A stretch of DNA of 64,000 nucleotides from Microtetraspora fusca (GTDB lineage: Bacteria; Actinomycetota; Actinomycetes; Streptosporangiales; Streptosporangiaceae). Within the stretch, counting starts at the first letter, position 1, and the number at the start of each line of letters is the position of its first letter. A program made the translations under genes and the position numbers. Below the pieces are notes generated by a model, which ran no database searches, had not been told where the DNA came from, and saw nothing but the letters and a program-made list of their open reading frames with translations. Positions 8,407 to 17,340 of this stretch are shown here, one piece after another. The stretch spans positions 62,001-126,000 of the forward strand of contig NZ_BBYK01000061.1 in the NCBI RefSeq assembly GCF_001570365.1, given 5' to 3'.

Positions 8407-11400
8407 CGGCGCTCCGTCGCGGGCGCGTCACCGGACGAGAAGGAGGCGCCGCCGTCGGGCCCCGGAGAGCCGTCCGCCCCCTGAGGCCGGGGCCCTCGAA
8501 CACCGGGCCCGCGGGCGCTGTCACGCTCTTGAGCGCTGCCGACGGCTTCGGCACCGGCAGCCTCTTGATCTCGGTCAGGACCGGGAGGACGGCCGGAAAC
8601 GGGAGGGTCGTCGAAGCTCGCAGCGCGGTCGGGCGCTTCGACATCGGACCGCTCGGCACCCGAGGGAACGGGAGTGCCGTCAGCAGTGGCGGCGGGATCA
8701 AGCTCGGACCCCGCAGCGCCGTCGAGGACCGCACGGGGGTCGTACCCAGGCTCAGCAGCGCCGTCAGAAACCGAAGCGCCGTCAGAAACCGAAGCGCCCT
8801 CGGAAACCGAACTGCCTTCAGGAACCCACGTGGGCTCGGGAGCCGCGATGCCGTCAGGAACCAAAGTGCCATCGGGAGCGGGAGCGACGTAGCCGGGGAC
8901 AGGTTCGTGCTCGGAGGCGTACTCGGCGGCCGTGGTCCAGGCCATGGGCAGCGTGACGGTCATGGTGAGCCCTCCTCCGGGCGTCTCCTCGGGCACAAGC
9001 GTGCCGCCCATGGCCTCGGTCAGCCCGCGTGAGAGGGCCAGCCCGAGCCCGACACCCGTGTGGTTGTCCCGGTCGCCGAGGCGCTGGAAGGGCAGGAAGA
9101 CGCGGTCGTGCGCCTCCGGGGGGATGCCGGGGCCGCGATCGATGACTCTGATCTCCACGAGGCTACCGTGCCTGCTGGCGTTGATCAGCACCTTCTCCTC
9201 CGGCGGGCTGTAGCGCGCGGCGTTGGCGATCAGGTTGGCCAGTACGCGTTCCAGCAGGGCGGGGTCGGCCGTGATCTCGGGAAGCTCCACCGAGATGTCC
9301 GCTTCGACGCGATCCCAGAGCGGTCCGAGATCGTCGATCGCCCGGGGCACGATGTCCTCCAGGGCGGTCGGCCGCAGCGCGATGCCGAGCGCCCCCGCCT
9401 GGAGGCGGCTCATGTCGAGCAGGTTCGCCACCAGCCGGTCCAGCTTGAGCAGGGACTCGTCGGCGGTGGCCAGCAACTCGGCGCGGTCCTCGTCCGTCCA
9501 GTCGATCTCGGTGTTGCGCAGGCTCTCGACCGCGGCCTTGGCCGAGGCGAGCGGGGTGCGCAGGTCGTGGCTGACGGCGGCGAGCAGGGCGGTGCGCATC
9601 TTGTCCGCCTCGGCGAGTGGCCGGGCCTGCTCGGCCTCCTCCTCCAGCCGCTCCTGCCGCAGCGCGATGGCGGCCTCCGCCGCGAACGCCTCCAGGACCC
9701 TGCGGTCGGACGCGTCCAGCAGCCGGCCGCGCGCGGCGAGTACCAGGTCCTCATCGATGACCACGTCGGTGTCGGCCGTGCCGGGGCAGGCGCACGGCGG
9801 GCCTCCGGTGGTGGCGACGATGCCCCAGGCGTCCGGGTCCGACTGGTCCCCCGCGGCCGGCTGCCGGCCGCCGCGGCGTTCGAGGAGGGTGACCGAGGCC
9901 AGTCCGAACGTCTCCCTGAGCCGGCCGAGCAGGGACGGCAGGGCCGCCTCTCCCCGCAGCACGTGCCCGGCGAGCGTCGAGAGCACCTCGGCGTCCGCGC
10001 TCGCTCTGGCCGCCTCTCTCGTACGGCGGGCCGCGACGTCCACGACGGCGCTGACCATGACCGCGACCAGCACATAGATCGCCAGCGCGAGCAGGTTCTC
10101 CGGACTGGAGATCGTCCAGGTGTAGATGGGTGGCGTGAAATACCAGTTGAGCAGGGCGAACCCGACCACGGCCGCGGTGATCGCCGGCCACATGCCGCCG
10201 ACGAGTGCCACCACGACCACCATGAGCAGGAAGAGCAGGATCTCGCTGGGGAGGGTCAGCTCCGCGCGGAACGGCACCAGCAGGGCGCTCAGCCCGGGGA
10301 TGCCGAGCCCGGCGAGGACCCAGCCCGCCACCCGCCGCCTGCGGGTGAGCGCGGCCCGCGACGGCGCGCCCCTGGTCCTGCCCTTGCTGATCTCCTCGTG
10401 CGTCACCATGTGGACGTCGATGGAGCCGGACATCGCGGTGGTGGTGACGCCGACGCCGCGGGAGAACAGCTGCGCCATCCGTCCGCGCCGGGACGCGCCG
10501 AGCACGAGCTGGGTGGCGTTGACGCCACGTGCGAAGTCGAGCAGCGCGCGCGGGATGTCGTCGCCGACCACCTGGTGGTAGGTGCCGCCGACGCTCTCGA
10601 CCAGCGCCCGCTGCCTGGCCAGGCTCGCCGGGTCCTGCCCGGCCAGCCCGTCGGCCCTCGTGACGTGTACGGCGAGCAGGTCGGCGCCCTTGCTCCTGGC
10701 GGCGATGCGGGTGGCCCGGCGCACCAGGGTGTCGCCCTCGGGACCGCCGGTCAGCGCGACGACGACGCGCTCGCGGGCCTCCCATGTCCCGGCGATGCCG
10801 TGCTCGGCGCGGTAGCGGTCGAGTTGCTCGTCGACCTTTCCGGCGACCCAGAGCAGGGCCAGCTCCCGCAGCGCGGTCAGGTTGCCCACCCGGAAGTAGT
10901 TCGACAGCGCGGCGTCGACCTTCTCCGGCGGATAGACGTTGCCGTGCGCCATCCTGCGGCGCAGCGCCTCGGGCGACATGTCGACCAGCTCGATCTGGTC
11001 GGCCCGCCGTACGACCTCGTCGGGGACGGTCTCGCGCTGGGGGACGCCGGTGATCTCCTGGACCACGTCGTTGAGTGACTCCAGGTGCTGGATGTTGACG
11101 GTGGAGACGACGTCGATCCCCGCGTCGAGGATCTCGTCGATGTCCTGCCAGCGCTTGGCGGTGCGCGAGCCGGGCACGTTGGTGTGGGCGAGTTCGTCGA
11201 CCAGGACCACGCGGGGACGGCGGGCGATGACGGCGTCCACGTCGAGTTCGGTGAGGGTCATCCCCCGGTAGACGATGGCCTTCCTGGGGATGATCTCCAT
11301 GCCGTCGAGCAGTTCGGCCGTGCGGGCGCGGCCGTGCGTCTCGACGAGCCCGACGACCACGTCCCGGCCCCGCTCCTGCGCCCTGCGGCCCTCCCCGAGC

Positions 11401-11465
11401 ATCGCGAAGGTCTTGCCGACCCCGGGAGCGGCGCCGAGGTAGATCCGGAGCCGCCCACGCGCCAT
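8403..11465 (-). CDS. kdpD: Osmosensitive potassium-channel histidine kinase KdpD
   Basis: The N-terminal KdpD domain carries a Walker A (GAAPGVGKTFAML) and a Walker-B-like VVLVDELAHTNVPG. A universal-stress-protein domain, four membrane helices of the DUF4118 type, a GAF-like part, HisKA (AAVSHDLRTPL) and an HATPase domain (NLIANAARYSPP, DRGPGIP, GVGLGLALSRG) follow. The ATG at 11465 is chosen because GGGGAG lies 9 nt upstream, whereas it abuts the ATG at 11474. After the ATPase domain there is an unusual hydrophilic tail of about 170 residues, rich in Gly/Ala/Asp/Ser/Pro with repeated SDGASVSDGA; most KdpD proteins end near residue 850-900. The tail looks disordered and its role is unknown. 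Confidence 0.92.
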   Translation of the reverse strand: MARGRLRIYLGAAPGVGKTFAMLGEGRRAQERGRDVVVGLVETHGRARTAELLDGMEIIPRKAIVYRGMTLTELDVDAVIARRPRVVLVDELAHTNVPGSRTAKRWQDIDEILDAGIDVVSTVNIQHLESLNDVVQEITGVPQRETVPDEVVRRADQIELVDMSPEALRRRMAHGNVYPPEKVDAALSNYFRVGNLTALRELALLWVAGKVDEQLDRYRAEHGIAGTWEARERVVVALTGGPEGDTLVRRATRIAARSKGADLLAVHVTRADGLAGQDPASLARQRALVESVGGTYHQVVGDDIPRALLDFARGVNATQLVLGASRRGRMAQLFSRGVGVTTTAMSGSIDVHMVTHEEISKGRTRGAPSRAALTRRRRVAGWVLAGLGIPGLSALLVPFRAELTLPSEILLFLLMVVVVALVGGMWPAITAAVVGFALLNWYFTPPIYTWTISSPENLLALAIYVLVAVMVSAVVDVAARRTREAARASADAEVLSTLAGHVLRGEAALPSLLGRLRETFGLASVTLLERRGGRQPAAGDQSDPDAWGIVATTGGPPCACPGTADTDVVIDEDLVLAARGRLLDASDRRVLEAFAAEAAIALRQERLEEEAEQARPLAEADKMRTALLAAVSHDLRTPLASAKAAVESLRNTEIDWTDEDRAELLATADESLLKLDRLVANLLDMSRLQAGALGIALRPTALEDIVPRAIDDLGPLWDRVEADISVELPEITADPALLERVLANLIANAARYSPPEEKVLINASRHGSLVEIRVIDRGPGIPPEAHDRVFLPFQRLGDRDNHTGVGLGLALSRGLTEAMGGTLVPEETPGGGLTMTVTLPMAWTTAAEYASEHEPVPGYVAPAPDGTLVPDGIAAPEPTWVPEGSSVSEGASVSDGASVSDGAAEPGYDPRAVLDGAAGSELDPAATADGTPVPSGAERSDVEAPDRAASFDDPPVSGRPPGPDRDQEAAGAEAVGSAQERDSARGPGVRGPRPQGADGSPGPDGGASFSSGDAPATERR

Positions 11466-11708
11466 GTGCCTCATCTCCCCACGCCGTTCAGAACCAGGTT
11501 AGGTCGCGGCAGGTCACCGCCTGGTTCGCCCTGTGCGGCGGCGGACGCGGCCGGTCGCGGGCAGCGCCGCACGGTCCCCACCCCCACCGACTGCCCCTAC
11601 CAGGAAATCGCGATATTTGCGACATTTCTGCGATCTTGATGCTTTATATACGTCTTTCGACGGAAAGTTGATGACTTTCCTACGGCCATCGGACCGTGAA
11701 ACGGCCGA
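11466..11708. promoter_or_regulatory. AT-rich islet upstream of kdpDE
   Basis: Between the permease stop and kdpD is a distinctly AT-rich patch (about 11605-11680) in otherwise very GC-rich DNA. GCGAT/GCGA elements recur at roughly 9- to 12-bp intervals (GCGATATTTGCGACATTTCT), and TTTATATA lies at about 11642-11649. This is the probable kdpDE promoter and may hold a KdpE autoregulatory site. No experimental motif was available to compare. Confidence 0.4.
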
Positions 11709-13637
11709 TCAACCGACGTGGACGTGGGGGCGGCGCGCCGGATCCGGTTCGGCTTCGCGCAGCACCTCGCGGGTCATCCCGGGAATGTCACCGCCGCCGA
11801 AGATCAGATAGCGCAGCATCGCGAGCACCGGGTTCCCCTCACCCCAGTGGAAGTAGATGTTCGGCACCTCGCCGGTGCGGTCGCGGATGTACAGCAGGAG
11901 CGCGGCCAGGGCGTTCGGCACCGTCGCGCTCTCGACACGGAGGACCCGGTGGCCGTAGCGCACGTCTCCCCTGACCCGCAGCTCGCTGCGGAACTCCGAC
12001 GCGTCCTGCACGGTGACCTCGACGAACATGACGGGCTCCGAACTGCGCAGCCGGTGCGTGTACCAATGCTCGCGGAGCATGGCGTTGTACTCCGCCTGGT
12101 CGCGGCGGCGCGGGTCGTTCGCGATCAGATGGATCTCACCGGTCGACTCGGAGACGAACTCCTGGGCGAGCGTGTCGAGACGTACGTCGGACACCCGCAG
12201 CTCGGTGGAACGGGTGGCCCGCGAGATCAGGGACATCACGATGATCGCCGCGATGAACAGCGACGCGATCTTCACGCCCTCCGGGCGCGAGCGGATGTTG
12301 TCCGCCAGCGTGTAGGCGAGGACCAGTGTGATCAGCCCGAAGACCCGGGTGCGGCCGCGCCGTCCGGTCCGGTGGGCGTGCACGGTGACGGCGACGCCGG
12401 CGGACAGGAACAGCACCAGCACGCCGGTGGCGTACGCGCCTCCCTGGGCGTCCACGTTGGCGTCGAAGACGAGCGTGATGGCGAACGAGACGACCGTGAA
12501 GACGAGGACGAGCGGGCGCACGGCGCGGGTCCAGTCGGGCGCCATGCCGTACCTGGGCAGGTAGCGCGGCACGAGGTTGATCAGGCCGGCCAGCGCGGAG
12601 GCGCCGGCGAACCACAGGATGCCGATGGTGCTGATGTCGTACAGCGTGCCGAAGCCGTTGCCGAGGTAGGCGTGCGCCAGGTAGGCCAGGGCCCGCCCGT
12701 TGGCCTTGCCGTCCGGCTGGAACTCCTTCTCCGGGATCAGGATGATCGTGGCGAAGCTGCTGCAGATCAGGAACGCGCTCATGATCAGCGCGGCAGTGGT
12801 CAGCAGCCGCTTGGCGTCGCGGATGCGTACCGGCAGGTTGCCCTTGATGAGCGGCATCACCGCGACGCCCGTCTCGAATCCGGACAGACCGAGCGCCAGC
12901 CGGGGCATCACCAGCAGCGACACGCCGAGCAGGCCCAGCGGACTGGCGTGCTGCACGGTGAGCATCCGCTCCCAGTCCACGATCAGGTTGGGATGCGCCA
13001 GGATGTACTGGATCGTCCGGACGACCACGACGGCGTTCAGGACCAGGTAGACGCCGACCACCAGTACGGCGACGCCGATGGCCTCGGTGAAGCCCATCAG
13101 GAACACGGCCGAGAGCAGGGCCAGCAGGAAGAGCGTGACCGCGACCTGCTGTCCGGAGAACGCACGCGGGACGAAGGGGTTCTCCAGGATGTGCGCGGAC
13201 GCGTCGGCCGCCGACAGCGTGATCGTGATGACGAAGTCGGTGGCCGCGAACCCCAGCAGGACCAGCACGACGAGCTTGCCCCACCAGCGCGGCGCGAGCC
13301 CTTCCAGCATCGCGATGGAGCCCTGGCCGTACGGGCTCTCGACGGCCACCCGGCGGTAGACGGGCAGCGCGCCGAGCAGCGTCAGCAGCACGAGCAGGAT
13401 GGTGGCCACCGGGGAGACGCTCCCGGCCGCCAGCGCGGCGATGCCCGGTTGGTAACCGAGGCTGGAGAAGTAGTCCACCCCGGTGAGGCACATGACGCGC
13501 CACCAGGAGTACTGCTTCTCCGGGGACTGCGAGCCGTGCGGCCCCAGGGCCCGCAGATCCTCCTGCTGGAGGCCCTCCATCAGCCATGCGTGGAGCGGCC
13601 CCCTATGCGCCGCCCCACGCTGTGCCGAACCGGCCAA
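11709..13637 (-). CDS. APC/KUP-like permease with large cytosolic C-terminal domain
   Basis: A multi-spanning membrane protein of about 642 residues. The first ~440 residues hold about 12 hydrophobic helices in the APC fold, with [13 protein letters not shown] in the first helix and [13 protein letters not shown] further on. A soluble domain of about 170 residues follows, with [16 protein letters not shown] and a terminal Gly-rich part. Size and architecture resemble KUP/KimA-type potassium importers and the 'amino acid permeases' often found beside actinobacterial kdpDE. The start is a TTG with GGGGGTG a few bases upstream; an internal ATG at 13580 is possible. Linkage to kdpDE on the same strand, 243 bp upstream, suggests potassium transport, but amino acid transport cannot be excluded. 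Confidence 0.75.
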   Translation of the reverse strand: MAGSAQRGAAHRGPLHAWLMEGLQQEDLRALGPHGSQSPEKQYSWWRVMCLTGVDYFSSLGYQPGIAALAAGSVSPVATILLVLLTLLGALPVYRRVAVESPYGQGSIAMLEGLAPRWWGKLVVLVLLGFAATDFVITITLSAADASAHILENPFVPRAFSGQQVAVTLFLLALLSAVFLMGFTEAIGVAVLVVGVYLVLNAVVVVRTIQYILAHPNLIVDWERMLTVQHASPLGLLGVSLLVMPRLALGLSGFETGVAVMPLIKGNLPVRIRDAKRLLTTAALIMSAFLICSSFATIILIPEKEFQPDGKANGRALAYLAHAYLGNGFGTLYDISTIGILWFAGASALAGLINLVPRYLPRYGMAPDWTRAVRPLVLVFTVVSFAITLVFDANVDAQGGAYATGVLVLFLSAGVAVTVHAHRTGRRGRTRVFGLITLVLAYTLADNIRSRPEGVKIASLFIAAIIVMSLISRATRSTELRVSDVRLDTLAQEFVSESTGEIHLIANDPRRRDQAEYNAMLREHWYTHRLRSSEPVMFVEVTVQDASEFRSELRVRGDVRYGHRVLRVESATVPNALAALLLYIRDRTGEVPNIYFHWGEGNPVLAMLRYLIFGGGDIPGMTREVLREAEPDPARRPHVHVG

Positions 13638-14027
13638 CCGGTCACCCCCGCAGCACCGCCGATCGAACCCACACGCGCCCGTACGGCCCGGCCGGGACGG
13701 CGCCGATCAGACGTCGATCCGTCCCGGATCCGGATGCCGGCCGGTCCTGAGCCGGTGCGGCATGGACGCCCCGATCCGGAACCAGGTCCACGCCCGGAAC
13801 AGGTCTACGCGGACCGGGCACCGTACCGGCGCCGATGAGACGACCGCCGGGCGCTGGATCCAGCCCAGACGTCCAGACGGCCGGCGGGCGACGGACGTCG
13901 CGCGGGAAGCCGCGTGTGGACAACACGCCTGATCTCGCATACCCCGGCGACGGCCGGTCGAACCGCGACGGCCGTCCCGCCCAGACCGGAGCAAACGGAG
14001 ACCGGAATCACGCCCGCCGATGGCGCG
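13638..14027. other. Intergenic gap between lysR and the permease gene
   Basis: This lies between the lysR stop (minus) and the permease start (minus). It is GC-rich with many CCGGxC-type short repeats. I see no convincing gene or strong hairpin; it presumably carries the permease promoter. Confidence 0.4.
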
Positions 14028-14954
14028 TCAGGATCCGGGTGGACGACGAGCGGCGGCGCCGCGCGTGGCAAGGGTGAGCAGCGACCGCGCCGGACCGTCC
14101 AGCCGCCGCCCCTCGATCCAGACGGCCCGCAGCTTCCGCTGGAGGTCGACGCCTTCGGGGGCGACGGCCACCAGCCTGCCCTCGGCCAGTTCGTCGCCGA
14201 CGGCGAGCTCGCTGAGCACGGCCGGGCCCGCGCCGGAGGCGAGCGCCACCTTCACCGCGGAGTTCGACCCGAGTTCCAGGAGCGGCTCGGCGAGCGGTCC
14301 GTAACGCGCCATCACCGTCTCGAACGTGATCCGCGTGCCCGATCCGGACTCTCGGACGATCAGAGGTGTGGCCGCCAGCTCGCGGGGGCGCAGCGGCGTA
14401 CGGCGGCGGGCCCACGGGTGCCGGGGCGAGACCACGACCACCAGGCGGTCCCGGCCCACCAGCCGGGAGGCGAGGCCGACCGGCAGCGAGGGTCCCTCGA
14501 CGAAACCGACCTCGACGTCGCCGGCGAGCACGAGCTCGGCGACCCGGGCCGAGTTCGCGACCTGCAGGCCCACGGTGACGTCGGGCTCGGTGGAGCGCAG
14601 GGCGATGAGCCAGCCCGGCACGAGATATTCGGCGACGGTCATGCTCGCCGCCACCGGGAGCGCGGCGCCGCGCTCGCGCCGCATCGCGGTGACCCCGGTC
14701 ACCAAGGCGTCGGCCGCGCCCAGCACCTCGCGCGCCCAGTCGACCACCATCTGGCCCTCGGCGGTCAGCCGCGAGCCGATGGGCAGCCGCTGGAGCACCG
14801 GCACGCCGAGCCGCCGTTCCAGGGTCCGCAGGCGGCTGCTCGCCGACGGCTGGGAGATGCCGAGCTGGCGGGCGGCGCGGCCGACCCCTCCGAGCTCGCT
14901 CACCGTGACCAGCAGGGCGAGCGCCTCAAGATCGGGCCAGTTGTTCAGCCTCAT
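14028..14954 (-). CDS. LysR-family transcriptional regulator
   Basis: A 308-residue protein with an N-terminal winged helix-turn-helix (LGGVGRAARQLGISQPSASS) and an effector-binding domain (VAASMTVAEYLVPGWL, GSGTRITFE). This is the normal length for the family. It is divergent from a YeiH-type exporter gene, the usual arrangement for a LysR regulator controlling its neighbour. A T-N11-A palindrome overlaps its own start codon, which suggests autoregulation. The co-inducer is unknown; a sulfur or organic-acid signal is possible given the neighbour. Confidence 0.9.
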   Translation of the reverse strand: MRLNNWPDLEALALLVTVSELGGVGRAARQLGISQPSASSRLRTLERRLGVPVLQRLPIGSRLTAEGQMVVDWAREVLGAADALVTGVTAMRRERGAALPVAASMTVAEYLVPGWLIALRSTEPDVTVGLQVANSARVAELVLAGDVEVGFVEGPSLPVGLASRLVGRDRLVVVVSPRHPWARRRTPLRPRELAATPLIVRESGSGTRITFETVMARYGPLAEPLLELGSNSAVKVALASGAGPAVLSELAVGDELAEGRLVAVAPEGVDLQRKLRAVWIEGRRLDGPARSLLTLATRGAAARRPPGS

Positions 14955-14968
14955 AGAAGCATCCTATG
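14952..14968. promoter_or_regulatory. LysR box (CATAG-N7-CTATG)
   Basis: CATAGAAGCATCCTATG is an inverted repeat with 5-bp arms around 7 bp and contains the T-N11-A signature. It overlaps the lysR start codon (14952-14954), the position expected for an autoregulatory LysR site facing the divergent exporter promoter. Confidence 0.6.
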
Positions 14969-15045
14969 GACCCGTCGCCATCTCGCGGCTAGCGAGCGGC
15001 CACCTGCAGCGGAAGCGTGGTGAGCACAACGAGAGTGGAGGAAAG

Positions 15046-16062
15046 TTGCTCACCGATAAACCGGCGGCGCCTCGGGCGCTCGGCTCGCGGCTTGTCCCGC
15101 TACTGCCGGGGCTCGCGCTCACCCTCGCCGCAGTCGTCCTCGCCGTACTGATCAACCGGCTCGTCCCCGCGATCGGGTCCCTCACCGGCGCCATCCTGCT
15201 CGGAGTGGTCGCGGCCAACACCGGCCTGATCCGCCCGAGCGCCCGCGCCGGCACGGGGTTCGTCACCAAGCGGGTCCTGCGCGCCGGGGTTGTCCTGCTC
15301 GGCCTCCAACTGGCGGTCTCGGACGTACTCGGGCTGGGCGGGCCGATGCTCGGCGCGGTCGTCGTCATCACCCTCGCGACGTTCCTCGGCACCCGCTGGC
15401 TGGGCCGCCGGATGGGCGTGCCGCCCGGCCAGTCGCTGCTCATCGCCACGGGCACGGCCGTCTGCGGCGCGTCGGCGATCGCCGCGATGAACAGCGTGTC
15501 CGACAGCGACGAGGAGGACGTGGCGACCGGCATCGGCCTGGTGACGATCTGCGGCACGCTCTCGATCTTCCTGCTGCCCCTCCTCCGGGGCCCGCTCGGC
15601 CTCGATCCGCATGCGTTCGGAGCCTGGGCCGGGGCGAGCGTCCACGAGGTCTCCCAGGTCGTCGCGGCGGCCGCGAGCGTACCGGGCGCCATGGGCGCCG
15701 CCGTGATCGTCAAGCTGACCAGGGTCGCGCTGCTGGCCCCCCTCCTGGCGGGTGTGGGAATCGCACGCCGCCGGGCGGGCACCGCCGTCGAGGGTGGCGC
15801 GCGCCCGCCGATCGTGCCGCTGTTCGTGGTCGGCTTCCTCGCCATGGTCGCCGTACGGAGCACCGGCCTGCTGCCCCCGGCGGCCCTTGACGCGATCAAG
15901 ACACTCGACACCTGGCTGCTCGCGGCGGCGATGTTCGGCCTGGGCACCGGCGTCCACCTGGCCTCGCTGCGGCGCACCGGACTGCGCGCGCTCGCACTCG
16001 GGTTCGCCTCATGGCTGCTCATCGGTGTGCTCGCGTACGCCGGAGTGCTGATCGCCCTCTGA
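15046..16062 (+). CDS. YeiH/UPF0324-family putative sulfate exporter
   Basis: An integral membrane protein of 338 residues with about 9-11 helices. It matches the YeiH family (GSLTGAILLGVVAANTG, GTAVCGASAIAAMNSV, AWAGASVHEVSQVVAAA). Family members are annotated as sulfate or organosulfonate exporters, but the substrate is rarely proven. The TTG at 15046 is chosen because GGAGG sits 4-5 nt upstream and the hydrophobic part begins soon after; no ATG is available nearby in frame. It is divergent from the LysR gene, followed by a terminator and probably monocistronic. Confidence 0.85.
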   Translation: MLTDKPAAPRALGSRLVPLLPGLALTLAAVVLAVLINRLVPAIGSLTGAILLGVVAANTGLIRPSARAGTGFVTKRVLRAGVVLLGLQLAVSDVLGLGGPMLGAVVVITLATFLGTRWLGRRMGVPPGQSLLIATGTAVCGASAIAAMNSVSDSDEEDVATGIGLVTICGTLSIFLLPLLRGPLGLDPHAFGAWAGASVHEVSQVVAAAASVPGAMGAAVIVKLTRVALLAPLLAGVGIARRRAGTAVEGGARPPIVPLFVVGFLAMVAVRSTGLLPPAALDAIKTLDTWLLAAAMFGLGTGVHLASLRRTGLRALALGFASWLLIGVLAYAGVLIAL

Positions 16063-16076
16063 ACGGGACGTCACGG

Positions 16077-16110
16077 ACGCCGGTGGCCGACATCCGTCGG
16101 CCACCGGCGT
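16077..16110 (+). terminator. 15-bp stem terminator after the YeiH-type gene
   Basis: ACGCCGGTGGCCGAC (16077-16091) and GTCGGCCACCGGCGT (16096-16110) pair perfectly around the loop ATCC. It begins 15 bp after the stop codon. No U-run follows. Confidence 0.75.
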
Positions 16111-16211
16111 CGGAGTGTGGGAGAGCTCCGTTCGGCTCACTTCGGGATCAAGAAAGGCGTTCCGCCCCTCGACAAGGATCTCGAAATGAGGTAACGAAGC
16201 CGTTTACTGTT

Positions 16212-16224
16212 AGGAAACTTTCCT
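16212..16224 (+). promoter_or_regulatory. Palindrome upstream of the AA10 oxidase gene
   Basis: AGGAAACTTTCCT is a perfect 13-bp palindrome 40 bp before the start codon of the polysaccharide oxidase, in a locally AT-rich promoter patch. Its position and symmetry suggest a carbohydrate-responsive repressor site. Confidence 0.55.
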
Positions 16225-16263
16225 TTATGTTTAGGGTAACCCCCCAGCATGAAGGAGTGTGAC

Positions 16264-17007
16264 ATGCGCAAAGCGGTCATCTTCCTCTCGTCGGCGATCG
16301 TCGCTGCCGGGAGCACGCTGTTCCTCGCCTCCCCCGCACTGGCCCACGGCTACGTGTCGTCGCCGGCCAGCAGGCAGGCCATGTGCGCCGAAGGTCGCGT
16401 CGCGAACTGCGGCGAGATCATCTACGAGCCGCAGAGTGTGGAGGGCCCCAAGGGCCTGCGGTCGTGCAGCGGCGGAAACGCCCGCTTCGCCCAGCTCGAC
16501 GACGAGAGCAAGGCATGGCCGACCACCCGCGTGGGGAACAGCGTTCAGTTCAACTGGGTGCTGACCGCCCGCCACGCCACGAGCACGTGGGAGTACTACA
16601 TCGGCGGCACCCGCATCGCGGTGTTCGACGACGGGGGCCGCCAGCCGGGCGCCACGGTCACCCACAACGTGAACCTCGGCGGCCGTACCGGCAGGCAGAA
16701 GGTCCTCGCCATCTGGAACATCGCCGACACCCCGAACGCCTTCTACTCCTGCATCGACCTGCAGGTGGGCGACGGGCCCGACCCCAGCCCCAGCCCCAGC
16801 CCCACGGTGAGCCAGAGCCCCAGCCCCAGCCCGAGCCCGTCGACGAGCCCGTCCATCCCGGCGGGCACCTGGGCGGCCGGCACCGCGTACAAGGCGGGTG
16901 ACCAGGTCACCTACGGCGGCGCGAGCTACCGCTGCCTCCAGGCGCACACCGCTCTCACCGGGTGGGAGCCGCCGAACACCCCGGCGCTCTGGCAGCGACT
17001 GGGCTGA
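16264..17007 (+). CDS. Secreted AA10 lytic polysaccharide monooxygenase with CBM5/12
   Basis: A 27-residue Sec signal peptide ends in SPALA, leaving His28 as the mature N-terminus (HGYVSSPASR), as the copper 'histidine brace' requires. The second brace histidine is in TARHATSTWEYY. After the AA10 domain (about 28-175) come a Pro/Ser linker (PSPSPSP repeats) and a C-terminal CBM5/12 (WAAGTAYKAGDQVTYGGASY, ending WQRLG). The enzyme oxidatively cleaves crystalline chitin or cellulose outside the cell; CBM5/12 favours chitin. The ATG at 16264 follows GAAGGAG at the right distance; a start at 16249 would overlap that site. The palindrome at 16212-16224 probably controls it. Confidence 0.95.
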   Translation: MRKAVIFLSSAIVAAGSTLFLASPALAHGYVSSPASRQAMCAEGRVANCGEIIYEPQSVEGPKGLRSCSGGNARFAQLDDESKAWPTTRVGNSVQFNWVLTARHATSTWEYYIGGTRIAVFDDGGRQPGATVTHNVNLGGRTGRQKVLAIWNIADTPNAFYSCIDLQVGDGPDPSPSPSPTVSQSPSPSPSPSTSPSIPAGTWAAGTAYKAGDQVTYGGASYRCLQAHTALTGWEPPNTPALWQRLG

Positions 17008-17014
17008 CCCCTCG

Positions 17015-17049
17015 CCGGTCCCCGCGTCCCGACGCGACACGGGGACCGG
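17015..17049 (+). terminator. Hairpin directly after the AA10 gene
   Basis: CCGGTCCCCG (17015-17024) pairs with CGGGGACCGG (17040-17049), and an inner CGTC/GACG pair extends the stem. It starts 8 bp behind the stop codon. Confidence 0.6.
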
Positions 17050-17105
17050 TCTCCCCCGAAGCCGGCCACACCGGACGCCCGGCCGGACATGTCGGCCGAC
17101 AGACG

Positions 17106-17144
17106 AAGAAAGCCCAGGTCGGCTCTGCCGACCTGGGCTTTCTT
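17106..17144. terminator. Strong bidirectional terminator between AA10 gene and tRNA-Lys
   Basis: An inverted repeat with an 18-bp perfect stem around a TCT loop (17124-17126). The flanks are A-rich on the left and T-rich on the right, so it can act as an intrinsic terminator on both strands. It separates the plus-strand oxidase gene from the minus-strand tRNA that ends at 17150. Confidence 0.9.
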
Positions 17145-17149
17145 TGCTG

Positions 17150-17223
17150 TGCGCCGCCAGGGACTCGAACCCCGGACCCGCTGATTAAGAGTCAGCTGCT
17201 CTAACCAACTGAGCTAGCGGCGC
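17150..17223 (-). tRNA. tRNA-Lys (anticodon CTT)
   Basis: The minus strand folds into a canonical 74-nt tRNA. The acceptor stem is GCGCCGC/GCGGCGC, the D-loop region reads GCTCAGTTGGTTAGAGC, the anticodon loop CTCTTAA gives anticodon CTT, and the T-arm contains GGTTCGAGTCC. The discriminator base is A and CCA is not encoded. It reads AAG, the dominant lysine codon in such GC-rich genomes. Confidence 0.97.
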
Positions 17224-17340
17224 CTGCGAACGCTCGTAACCTTAGCAGTCTCCGCGGCGTCACGCACATTCGTTGCCGTCTCCCCGGGCCGCGGCCCGGG
17301 GAGCGCCAAGTTTCAGGAGATCACCGGCGAACCGACCGGC

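Noticed and set aside
9060-11078. Long open frame opposite kdpD
   Set aside because: It mirrors the codon structure of kdpD on the other strand, has low-complexity composition and no domain; typical antisense openness in GC-rich DNA. The same applies to long frames opposite the permease (11718-13838) and across the MHS symporter and tnpB (36253-38889).
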